Positions 7,408 to 13,849 of a stretch of 22,507 nucleotides of DNA are shown piece after piece. The notes under the pieces were generated by a model. The model did no database searches. It had not been told where the DNA came from and was given only the letters and a program-made list of their open reading frames with translations. The stretch spans positions 1 to 22,507 of the forward strand of contig JAEUMA010000130.1 of assembly GCA_016793565.1 (NCBI GenBank), given 5' to 3'. The DNA comes from Rhizobiaceae bacterium (GTDB lineage Bacteria > Pseudomonadota > Alphaproteobacteria > Rhizobiales > Rhizobiaceae). How positions within the stretch are numbered: position 1 is the stretch's first letter; each line of letters begins with the position of its first letter. The position numbers were made by a program, and so were the translations under genes.

Positions 7408-7671
7408 GTGTGGCAGATCAGAATCGAGAGCGCCGCCCTCAAAAGCCTATAGAAACTGCCGAAACCGGATCAGCGCCGCATCCTTGACTTTCTTCAGGCC
7501 AGGCTTGCCCTTCGTAAGAATCCGCGAGAACTCGGAGAGGCCTTGACCGGTCCATTGGCTGGGTTGTGGAAATACCGGGTTGGCGCATTCCGTATCCTGG
7601 CGAAGATAGATGATGGCGCGGTCAGCGTGCTGGTCGTGCAGATCGGCAATCGCCGCGAGATGTATCGATGA
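7408..7671 (+). pseudogene. RelE/ParE-family toxin, disrupted by an in-frame amber codon
   Basis: Read from a GTG at 7408, the frame gives VWQIRIESAALKSL, then TAG at 7450-7452, then KLPKPDQRRILDFLQARL, LTGPLAGLWKYRVGAFRILA and VLVVQIGNRREMYR before the TGA at 7669-7671. Apart from that one stop it is a full-length RelE-type toxin of about 87 codons with the normal core (WKYRVGAFRI) and basic C-terminus (NRREMYR). A single base change in codon 15, for example GAG to TAG, would explain it. No good internal start follows, so the toxin should be dead unless the codon is suppressed or is a sequencing error. Antitoxin and toxin are in the usual order, and the toxin stop overlaps the tam start (ATGA at 7668). 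Confidence 0.85.
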
Positions 7672-8447
7672 GCGCAGCGAAGCACGACTGGTCGTCCGGC
7701 CTCTATCTGAAGTTCGAGGACGAACGCACGCGACCGGCACGTGACCTTCTGGCGCGCGTGCCGGTGGAGGGCCCGCGCCGGGTGGTGGATATCGGCTGCG
7801 GGCCGGGCAATTCGACCGAACTGCTGGCGGAGCGGTGGCCGGATGCGGAAGTCACCGGATTCGACACATCGCCGGACATGATCGCGGCGGCGAAGAAGCG
7901 CCTCCCCGGGCTGCGCTTCGAGATCGCCGACGCAGCCGGCTGGGAACCGGCCGAGCCGGTCGACGTCATCTTCGCCAATGCCGTCTTTCAATGGCTGCCG
8001 ACGCATCCCGGCATTCTGAGGCGGCTGATGGGTTTTCTGGCGCCGGGCGGGGCGCTGGCGGTGCAGATGCCCGACAACCGGGCGGAGCCCAGCCACCGGC
8101 TGATGGACGAAACCGCCGCCGTCATGCCTTTCGCGGCCAAGATGACGGGCGCGGGACGCGGGCTGCTGCCATCGGCGGCGTTCTACTACGACCTGCTCTG
8201 CGGCGAGGCGGCGGGCCTCGACATCTGGCACACCGTCTACAACCATGCGCTCGCGGATGCGGCAGCGGTTGTCGAATGGGTCAGCGCGACGGGGCTGCGG
8301 CCTTATCTGGAGCCCCTAGACGCGGCCGAGCAGCAGGAGTTCCTGGCCGCCTACCGCAACGCGATCGCGGCCGCCTATCCGCCGCGTGCCGACGGCAAGG
8401 TGCTGCTGCGCTTTCCGCGCCTCTTCATCGTCGCACGGCGCGGGTGA
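7668..8447 (+). CDS. tam: Trans-aconitate 2-methyltransferase
   Basis: This 259-residue class I SAM-dependent methyltransferase opens with HDWSSGLYLKFEDERTRPARDLL, which is typical of Tam. SAM motif I is VVDIGCGPGNS at 39-49, the ribose-binding acid lies in VTGFDTSPDMI, and FANAVFQWLP is the post-motif signature. Tam methylates trans-aconitate, a spontaneous by-product of cis-aconitate that inhibits aconitase. The family signature is strong end to end. The ATG at 7668 overlaps the stop of the broken toxin frame, so tam is probably cotranscribed with the antitoxin and may once have been translationally coupled to the toxin. The in-frame stop in the toxin could therefore lower tam translation. 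Confidence 0.93.
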   Translation: MSAAKHDWSSGLYLKFEDERTRPARDLLARVPVEGPRRVVDIGCGPGNSTELLAERWPDAEVTGFDTSPDMIAAAKKRLPGLRFEIADAAGWEPAEPVDVIFANAVFQWLPTHPGILRRLMGFLAPGGALAVQMPDNRAEPSHRLMDETAAVMPFAAKMTGAGRGLLPSAAFYYDLLCGEAAGLDIWHTVYNHALADAAAVVEWVSATGLRPYLEPLDAAEQQEFLAAYRNAIAAAYPPRADGKVLLRFPRLFIVARRG

Positions 8448-8544
8448 GGCCGATTGCCGTCACAGCGCCCGTCGGCCAGTATGGCGCCGCGATGGGAAGC
8501 GGCGCTATGAGGGCGGGCGCCGTGCACGCCGCCGGGGCGAGACT

Positions 8545-9348
8545 ATGTTCGATCGGCTGAAAGCGCTGGGCTACGACGTGCTGGCGCTGCATCACGCCGA
8601 GGCGATCCTGTCCGTCGACATGCCGGAGGCCGAGCGCGACATCGAGGACGCTCTGCTGTCGCTGACCATTCCGATCACAGAGATCGTGGCCGGCGGCGGC
8701 GGGGAGGCGGGCCTGACCCAGCGGCTGAGGCGCGGCCTTGCCGAGCGCCACTGGCGCAAGCGCAACATCCAGGTGCGCAAGCTGGTGCGCTGGGGCGACG
8801 ACGAGCGCGAGCGCGAGGTGGCCGCGCTGTCGCACGAGATCGACCACGTCAAGGCTTTCGGGCCCGCGCAGTCGGTGTTCGCGCTCGAAATCGAGTGGAA
8901 CAACAAGGACCCTTTCTTCGACCGCGACCTGGAGAGCTTCAAGCGGCTGCATGCGGAAGGCGCGGTTTCGGTGGGGGGCCTCATCACACGCGGCGCCAGC
9001 CTGCAATCGGACATGCGCAAGCTGTTACGACGCTTCGCCGACGAGCGCGGCATAGACGGCATCGAGGCACTGGACGCCTTTGGCTATGCACCGACCCGCC
9101 GGCAGCGCGAGCTGATCCGCGCGCGCGCCGAGGCCTGCGGAAACTTCCGGCAGGCCTGGGTGGAGGTGTTCGCCAGCGACAAGTTCGGCGAATCCACCAC
9201 GCATTGGCGCAAGCTGCAGGACCGCGTGCTGCGCGGCGTCGGCAACCCTTGCCCGCTGGTGCTGATCGGAATTCCGTCAGCCGCCGTGACCTTCGAGGAC
9301 AAGCCGCCGGCACAGGACGACGAATGGCTATTGCCGATGTTCGACTGA
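8545..9348 (+). CDS. BglII/BstYI-like type II restriction endonuclease (candidate)
   Basis: The 267-residue protein resembles the BglII/BstYI family. The stretch from SHEIDHVKAFG through FALEIEWNNKDPFFDRDLES and GGLITRG lines up with BglII DFLGTDIDFG, TLVEVQFSNYPF and IIITKG. That places a possible PD-(D/E)XK-type active site at Asp100, Glu115 and Glu117. BglII itself uses Asp84, Glu93 and Gln95, while BamHI has the E-x-E form. Enzymes of this group cut AGATCT or RGATCY, but specificity here is unknown. ATG 8545 is the only sensible start, as no other in-frame ATG lies between the end of tam and this point. The protein is longer than BglII (223 residues), mostly at the C-terminus. An MT-A70 methyltransferase faces it 161 bases downstream. 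Confidence 0.75.
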   Translation: MFDRLKALGYDVLALHHAEAILSVDMPEAERDIEDALLSLTIPITEIVAGGGGEAGLTQRLRRGLAERHWRKRNIQVRKLVRWGDDEREREVAALSHEIDHVKAFGPAQSVFALEIEWNNKDPFFDRDLESFKRLHAEGAVSVGGLITRGASLQSDMRKLLRRFADERGIDGIEALDAFGYAPTRRQRELIRARAEACGNFRQAWVEVFASDKFGESTTHWRKLQDRVLRGVGNPCPLVLIGIPSAAVTFEDKPPAQDDEWLLPMFD

Positions 9349-9370
9349 GGTCGTCTTTGGTTTCACCCCG

Positions 9371-9473
9371 TCACCCGGCCTCCTCCTTCGACTCTTCGGC
9401 AGGCTCAGGGCTCGGGATCGGCCATCCTCTCCCCTACGGGGAGAGGGGGCCGGGCGAAGCGGAGGCCAGGTGA
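9371..9473. repeat. Inverted-repeat intergenic element (about 103 bp)
   Basis: The element is bounded by TCACCCGGCCTCC (9371-9383) and GGAGGCCAGGTGA (9461-9473), which are inverted copies matching at 12 of 13 positions. Near its right half is a strong inner hairpin, CCTCTCCCC-TAC-GGGGAGAGG (9426-9446). It lies between the endonuclease and the methyltransferase, which converge on it. It encodes no protein and looks like a member of the short mobile palindromic repeats scattered through rhizobial genomes. The inner stem resembles the one at 1033-1047. Transcribed from either side, the hairpin could also slow or end the convergent transcripts. Confidence 0.65.
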
Positions 9474-9509
9474 GGGGCTGGAGCGAAACGCGGCAGATTT
9501 CCGGCCGCT

Positions 9510-10154
9510 CTACTCCGCTGCTTCGGCGGCCGAATTGTAGGCGTAGGTCTTCCAGGTCGGGCGGTAATTGTCGTCTGCCTGGTTGCCCCAATAGACCCAG
9601 CCCGGCCGGGTACCGCGGGCGAAAAGCTCCAGATACGGCCCCTTGGAGCAGCTTTCGATCAGCGCGTATTGCTCGTCGGGCTTGCGGGAATGCTCGCGCT
9701 TGCGCGTGGCGATGTAGTTGACCTGGCTGCGGCCAGGACCCTCGGTGCGGGCGTTGCGGCCGCGCACGCCGAACAGCAGCATCTCCGTCACGTTGCGGAA
9801 GTAGAAGCCGACGCCGCGCCCGTCCGAACCGCCGTCCTTGCGCACCTTGTGCCAGACGATGTTAGACTTGTACTCAAAGCCCCAAGCCTGCATGACCCGC
9901 AACCCGTCCGGCAACAGCGCGTTGGGCACCCAAAGGTAAAGATGCGCCGGCTGCCACACGCATTCGGCGACCGGCAGCGCACAGATCTCGTCCGTGGTCA
10001 TGGTCTCGTAGCGCGAAAGCCGCCGGTGCTCGGGCGCCACCTTTCCGGTGCGGTTGACGAAGCGCCACGGCGGATCGGCGAGCACGGTATGAAACCTACG
10101 GCCCGCCAGGCCGTGCATCAACTCCAGAGCCGGCGGGATGGGCTCAGCCTTCAT
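9510..10154 (-). CDS. MT-A70 family adenine methyltransferase
   Basis: This 214-residue protein has the catalytic DPPW motif at 27-30 (HTVLADPPWRF) and the family's C-terminal signature HSRKPDEQY, LIESCSKGPYLELFAR and GWVYWGNQ, which form the SAM site. Bacterial MT-A70 proteins are mostly N6-adenine DNA methyltransferases. In this position it is the natural partner of the BglII-like endonuclease that faces it. The frame is open 18 codons further upstream to an ATG at 10208. I prefer the ATG at 10154 because GGGGG precedes it by about ten bases and because the longer version would bury the -35 element and SOS box in coding sequence. DNA specificity is unknown. Confidence 0.88.
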   Translation of the reverse strand: MKAEPIPPALELMHGLAGRRFHTVLADPPWRFVNRTGKVAPEHRRLSRYETMTTDEICALPVAECVWQPAHLYLWVPNALLPDGLRVMQAWGFEYKSNIVWHKVRKDGGSDGRGVGFYFRNVTEMLLFGVRGRNARTEGPGRSQVNYIATRKREHSRKPDEQYALIESCSKGPYLELFARGTRPGWVYWGNQADDNYRPTWKTYAYNSAAEAAE

Positions 10155-10177
10155 CAACAGGTGCCCCCGAAACTTAA

Positions 10178-10208
10178 GAACAAAAACAGAACATGCGCTT
10201 GTTGTCAA
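10178..10208 (-). promoter_or_regulatory. Promoter with perfect SOS (LexA) box upstream of the MT-A70 gene
   Basis: Reading the minus strand, CTTGACA (-35, TTGACA at 10208-10203) is followed by GTTC-TGTTTTT-GTTC (10192-10178). GTTC-N7-GTTC is the LexA operator of alphaproteobacteria. The box covers the place where the -10 should be (a weak TTTTGT lies at 10185-10180), ideal for repression, and ends 23 bases before the ATG at 10154. The eight fixed bases could occur by chance about once per window of this size on both strands, but hitting this short promoter by chance is much less likely. Confidence 0.6.
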
Positions 10209-10301
10209 GCTAGCGCGATTCGACCAGCGCTGTCGCGCGGGACCAGTGCACAGCGATCACGCTCTATTTCGTCGGGTTAGAAAAAAAATTTTCCGGGAGT
10301 G

Positions 10302-10326
10302 GGAACCTGCTACGAACGATCGCGTT
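10302..10326 (+). promoter_or_regulatory. EcfG-type (general stress response sigma) promoter
   Basis: GGAAC (10302-10306), sixteen bases, then CGTT (10323-10326) matches the consensus GGAAC-N16/17-CGTT used by EcfG/RpoE2 sigma factors, the master regulators of the alphaproteobacterial general stress response. It sits 47 bases before the start of the HWE kinase and points towards it. The A/T run just upstream (10280-10292) is compatible with a promoter region. The kinase and response regulator downstream are of the classes known to feed this response, which strengthens the call. Confidence 0.65.
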
Positions 10327-10373
10327 AAGCCTGCCAGTCGGGGGTCAGTGCGGCCCGTTGGGCCGTTTCATTC

Positions 10374-11849
10374 ATGCATCGTATCGATTTCCGTAGTCTG
10401 TTCGAGACTCTTCCCAGCCCGCACATGGTGCTTGACCGCGACCTGCGCTTCGTCGGGGTCAATTCCGCTTACGAGAAGGCCGTACTGCGTGGGCGCGACG
10501 AGCTGGTCGGCAAGGGGCTTTTCGATCTGTTTCCCAACGATGGCGAAAGCGGGCAGCGGCTACGCAACTCCCTGCTGCACGTATTCGAGACGGGCGAAAG
10601 CGAAACGCTCGCCTACATTCCGTATGATATCCCGATCCCCGGCGATCCCGATGGCGCGTTCGAGCAGCGGTTCTGGACGGCTGTGCACGTTCCTTTGCGC
10701 GCAGCCGACGGGCATGTGCAGTTCGTTTTGCAGAACACCGTCGACGTGACCGAATTCGTCAAGCTGCGGCAGGCGGCTTCGCTGCCTCTCTTTCGGGCGC
10801 GGCCAGCGGAACTGCAACTTTTGGAGCGCGCGCGGGAGGCCGAGGACGCCAATCGCCAGCTCATAGCCGAGAGTTCGCAGTTCCGTCGCCTGTTCCAGCA
10901 GGCGCCGGGCTTCTTCGCGGTGACGTTCGGGCCAACGCATGTCTTCACCTTCGTCAACGACGCTTATCTGCGGCTGATCGGAGGCCGGCGGGTGGTTGGC
11001 AGAACGGTTGCGGAAGCCCTTCCCGAGGTGTCCGGCCAGGGATTCATCGAACTGCTGGACGGGGTCTACCGGACAGGCAAGGGCCATCTCGCCGAGGGCG
11101 CCAGAGTGGTACTGGACCAGCCCGACGTGGGCGGAGTGCGGGAGTTCTTCCTCGATTTCTCCTATCAGGCCATCCGCGACGGCGAGGATCGTGTGATCGG
11201 CGTGTTCGTTCAGGGCATGGACCGTACGGAGGCTGTGCGGACGCTGCGGCGGCAGCGCCTGCTGCTCGACGAACTGAACCATCGCGTCAAGAACACACTG
11301 GCTACCGTCCTGTCGATCGCATCGCAGACGCTGCGTTCGGCGCGCGATCTGCCGTCGGCCAAGGCGGATTTCGAATCGCGGATCATCGCGCTTTCCAAGG
11401 CGCACAATCTTCTCAGCGAGCGGCAATGGGCGAGCACGGACCTGCATTCGCTGCTGCTGCAGGAGGTCTCCGCCTATGGTTCGGAGCGCGTGATCGCGAA
11501 CGGCCCGCACGTGCTGCTCAATCCCAAAGCAGCCATCGCCTTTGCCCTCATCCTTCACGAACTCACCACCAACGCCGCGAAATACGGCGCGCTGTCGGTC
11601 GACGGCGGTAAGGTGCTGGTGGACTGGTCCGCCCTCGAAGACCGACTGGTGTTCGAGTGGAAGGAAGAGGGCGGACCGGTGGTCGCCAAGCCCGAACGTA
11701 CGGGCTTCGGAACGCTGATGATCGAGCGAGTCGCATCAGGCGAGCTCACCGGCACGATAGCCGCGGACTATGCGCCCGAGGGCTTCAATTGCCGCGTCGC
11801 CGTGCCGACGCGCGTCTACAGGGAAGCGGGCGATGGCGCTGCGAACTGA
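10374..11849 (+). CDS. PAS-domain sensor histidine kinase, HWE family
   Basis: This 491-residue protein has no obvious membrane segments, so it is a cytoplasmic sensor. An N-terminal PAS domain (about 8-128) begins FETLPSPHMVLDRDLRFVGVN. A short helix and a second PAS-like domain follow (about 168-290, FRRLFQQAPGFFAV). The kinase core starts at LLLDELNHRVKNTLATVLSI with phospho-acceptor His303. HWE hallmarks are present: HELTTNAAKYGAL at 395-407, the W-x-E in FEWKEEGGP (Trp429, Glu431) and GFGT at 444-447. Kinases of this family commonly feed the PhyR/EcfG stress pathway. The ATG start has no clear Shine-Dalgarno, and a CGGCCC-GTT-GGGCCG hairpin (10351-10365) stands just before it, so translation may be controlled. 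The last 17 bases overlap the response regulator gene. Confidence 0.92.
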   Translation: MHRIDFRSLFETLPSPHMVLDRDLRFVGVNSAYEKAVLRGRDELVGKGLFDLFPNDGESGQRLRNSLLHVFETGESETLAYIPYDIPIPGDPDGAFEQRFWTAVHVPLRAADGHVQFVLQNTVDVTEFVKLRQAASLPLFRARPAELQLLERAREAEDANRQLIAESSQFRRLFQQAPGFFAVTFGPTHVFTFVNDAYLRLIGGRRVVGRTVAEALPEVSGQGFIELLDGVYRTGKGHLAEGARVVLDQPDVGGVREFFLDFSYQAIRDGEDRVIGVFVQGMDRTEAVRTLRRQRLLLDELNHRVKNTLATVLSIASQTLRSARDLPSAKADFESRIIALSKAHNLLSERQWASTDLHSLLLQEVSAYGSERVIANGPHVLLNPKAAIAFALILHELTTNAAKYGALSVDGGKVLVDWSALEDRLVFEWKEEGGPVVAKPERTGFGTLMIERVASGELTGTIAADYAPEGFNCRVAVPTRVYREAGDGAAN

Positions 11850-12228
11850 ACTGCCGGCCGGGCTTTCGGTCTTCGTGGTCGAGGACGAAGCGCTGGTGGC
11901 GCTGAACCTCGAAGATATACTCATAGAACTGGGCTGCAACGTCGTCGGCCCGGCGATGCGTATCGACCGCGCGGAAGGCATGTTCGACGAGGCTCTGGCC
12001 GCCGACGTGGCTATCCTAGACGTGAACGTCGCCGGCACCATGATCTTTCCGTTCGCCCGCAAGCTGGCAGAGAGGGGGATGCCGCTGGTGTTTGCCACCG
12101 GTTACGGCCGCGCCGGGCTGCCCGAGGATTTCAGCGCGCGGCCGATCCTGCAGAAGCCCTACACGACCCAGGATGTGCGCGCCGGGCTTGCGCAGGCCAT
12201 CGAGGCCGAGGGTTCCGCCACCGCTTGA
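11833..12228 (+). CDS. Single-domain response regulator, FAT GUY type
   Basis: The protein is a 131-residue receiver domain with no output domain. The acidic pocket is in FVVEDEA (14-20), the phospho-acceptor is Asp63 (AILDVNVAG), the switch Thr is Thr89 and the conserved Lys is Lys108 (LQKPY). The segment MPLVFATGYG at 83-92 fits the PFxFATGY pattern that defines the FAT GUY subgroup. Members such as SdrG (Sphingomonas) and MrrA (Caulobacter) relay or modulate phosphate flow in the general stress response. The ATG at 11833, which overlaps the end of the kinase, gives the normal receiver length. The frame is open further upstream but only inside the kinase gene. The overlap makes kinase and regulator a coupled pair. 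Confidence 0.88.
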   Translation: MALRTELPAGLSVFVVEDEALVALNLEDILIELGCNVVGPAMRIDRAEGMFDEALAADVAILDVNVAGTMIFPFARKLAERGMPLVFATGYGRAGLPEDFSARPILQKPYTTQDVRAGLAQAIEAEGSATA

Positions 12229-12283
12229 CCGGATATGCCGATGCTGTCATTGCATCGCGCAATCCTCGTCACTGGGTGCGCCG

Positions 12284-12601
12284 ATGCGCCTCTTGCTTTT
12301 GTGCTGCGTAGCCTACGCATCGATGTTCGCCTCGGCGCAGGCGAAGCCGGCTCGATGCTTCACCACCGACGACGGCTATTTCGACTGCAGCTTCCGCGCG
12401 ACGGATCGCGCGGGCAGCTTCCGTCTCAGCGCGGCGGGCTACCCCATCTATATCATCGAGGTAGACCGGCCGGGCTTTGCGTACGGCTATATCAACCTCG
12501 GCGACCGCAACGTGCCGCTGCCGGGCATGTATGTGCGCCAGAAGGACGACGGCGCTTGCTGGGCCAACCCCGAAACCAACACAGAGATTTGCGCCTGGTG
12601 A
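12284..12601 (+). CDS. Small exported protein of unknown function
   Basis: The protein is 105 residues. An N-terminal signal peptide (MRLLLLCCVAYASMFASAQA, likely cleavage after ASA or AQA) leaves a mature domain of about 85 residues rich in aromatic residues and glycine, with Cys at FTTDDGYFDCSF and again at GACW and EICAW near the end. The cysteines could form disulfides in the periplasm. I do not recognise the family. It follows the response regulator by 55 bases in the same direction and could be the last gene of the stress-regulated unit, but no promoter or terminator separates or joins them clearly. Confidence 0.65.
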   Translation: MRLLLLCCVAYASMFASAQAKPARCFTTDDGYFDCSFRATDRAGSFRLSAAGYPIYIIEVDRPGFAYGYINLGDRNVPLPGMYVRQKDDGACWANPETNTEICAW

Positions 12602-12724
12602 GCGGGCGCAGGCGAATGGGCCGCCGATTCCCGGCGTTTGACCCTCGCGGCACCCGGCGCGCGGCAAGCGGCGGCCGGTATCGCCAGGGCGGGACGGAAA
12701 ACGCGGCGGCGTTCGGATAAGGTC

Positions 12725-13849
12725 ATGAATCGCATCACGCTCAGCGGCATCGGCGTCGAGATTCCCGCCGCCACCATCACGAATGAGGAACTGGTCGCCA
12801 GCTTCAACAGCTGGGTGGACGCCGAGAACGAGCGCCGCGCGCTGGCTGGATTGGAACCGCCGCTGGCGAAATCCGACAGCGACTTCATCACGCATGCCTC
12901 CGGCGTGCGCAGCCGCCATGTCTATGAGCGCGAAGGCATCCTCGACCCGACGCGGATGACGCCGCGCATACCGCCGCGCCCGGACGAGGAACTGTCGGTG
13001 GAAGCCGAGTTCGGGCTGGCGGCCGCGCGGCGGGCGCTCGACCACGCCGGCCTCGAGGGTGGCGACATCGACATGGTGATCTGCGCGGCCTCCCACCAGC
13101 AGCGGCCCTATCCGGCGCTGGCAATCGAGATCCAGAACGCGATCGGCGCGCGCGGCGCGGGCTTCGACATGAATCTCGGCTGCTCGTCGGCGGCAGCGGC
13201 GCTGCATGTGGCGACGGGGCTGGTGCGCAGCGGCGCCCAGCGGCGCGTGCTGATCGTGACGCCGGAGATTATCACAGGCCATCTCAACTTCCGCGACAGG
13301 CAGACGCATTTCATCTTCGGCGACGCTGCGGTGGCGATGGTGGTGGAGCGGCTGGAGCCCGACGAAACGCGTCCCGGACGCTTCGAACTGCTCGACACGC
13401 GCAGCTGGACCCAGTTTTCCAACAGCATCCGCACCAATTTCGGTTTCCTGCTGAGGTCAGGGCAGGAGAACACCTCCGTCATCGAGATGGAGGGGAACAT
13501 GATCAAGCAGGTCGGCAACCGGGTGTTCAAGGAAGTCACCGTCGCCGGGCACCGCTTCATCGTGGATTTTCTCGCCGACCACGACCTCACCCCGCACGAT
13601 GTGCGCCGCTTCTGGCTGCACCAGGCCAATGCGCGCATGAACGCCATGATCCTCAAGCTGGCCTTCGGCAAGGACGTCGGCCAGGACCGCGCGCCGATGG
13701 TTCTCGACCGGCTCGGCAACACGGCGGCGGCCGGGGCGATCGTGGCGCTGAAGGAGCACCACGAGGACATGCGGCGCGGCGACCTCGGCCTGATCTGCGC
13801 CTTCGGCGCCGGCTATTCCATCGGTGCCGCGTTGCTGAGGATGATGTGA
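12725..13849 (+). CDS. 3-oxoacyl-ACP synthase III-like protein (thiolase fold)
   Basis: This 374-residue protein has the FabH-type catalytic triad: Cys153 in MNLGCSSAAAALHVA, His299 in FWLHQANARMN and Asn332 in DRLGNTAAAGA. The C-terminal GAGYSIGAAL loop is also typical. KAS III enzymes condense acyl-CoA with malonyl-ACP to begin fatty-acid or polyketide chains. This one is about 50 residues longer than housekeeping FabH and diverges at the N-terminus, with a long insert around residues 30-95, so it is likely a specialised paralogue and not the primary FabH. I place the start at ATG 12725 after GGATAAGG. The MOSC-domain gene follows with a one-base stop/start overlap. Confidence 0.88.
   Translation: MNRITLSGIGVEIPAATITNEELVASFNSWVDAENERRALAGLEPPLAKSDSDFITHASGVRSRHVYEREGILDPTRMTPRIPPRPDEELSVEAEFGLAAARRALDHAGLEGGDIDMVICAASHQQRPYPALAIEIQNAIGARGAGFDMNLGCSSAAAALHVATGLVRSGAQRRVLIVTPEIITGHLNFRDRQTHFIFGDAAVAMVVERLEPDETRPGRFELLDTRSWTQFSNSIRTNFGFLLRSGQENTSVIEMEGNMIKQVGNRVFKEVTVAGHRFIVDFLADHDLTPHDVRRFWLHQANARMNAMILKLAFGKDVGQDRAPMVLDRLGNTAAAGAIVALKEHHEDMRRGDLGLICAFGAGYSIGAALLRMM

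Noticed and set aside
7447..7740. A minus-strand frame opposite the toxin region as the real gene there.
   Set aside because: The plus strand clearly encodes RelE-type sequence on both sides of the amber codon, and the minus frame has no family features.
10155..10208. An 18-codon N-terminal extension of the MT-A70 methyltransferase starting at 10208.
   Set aside because: This stretch is A/T-rich, holds the SOS box and begins at the -35 hexamer. The ATG at 10154 has a better ribosome binding site.
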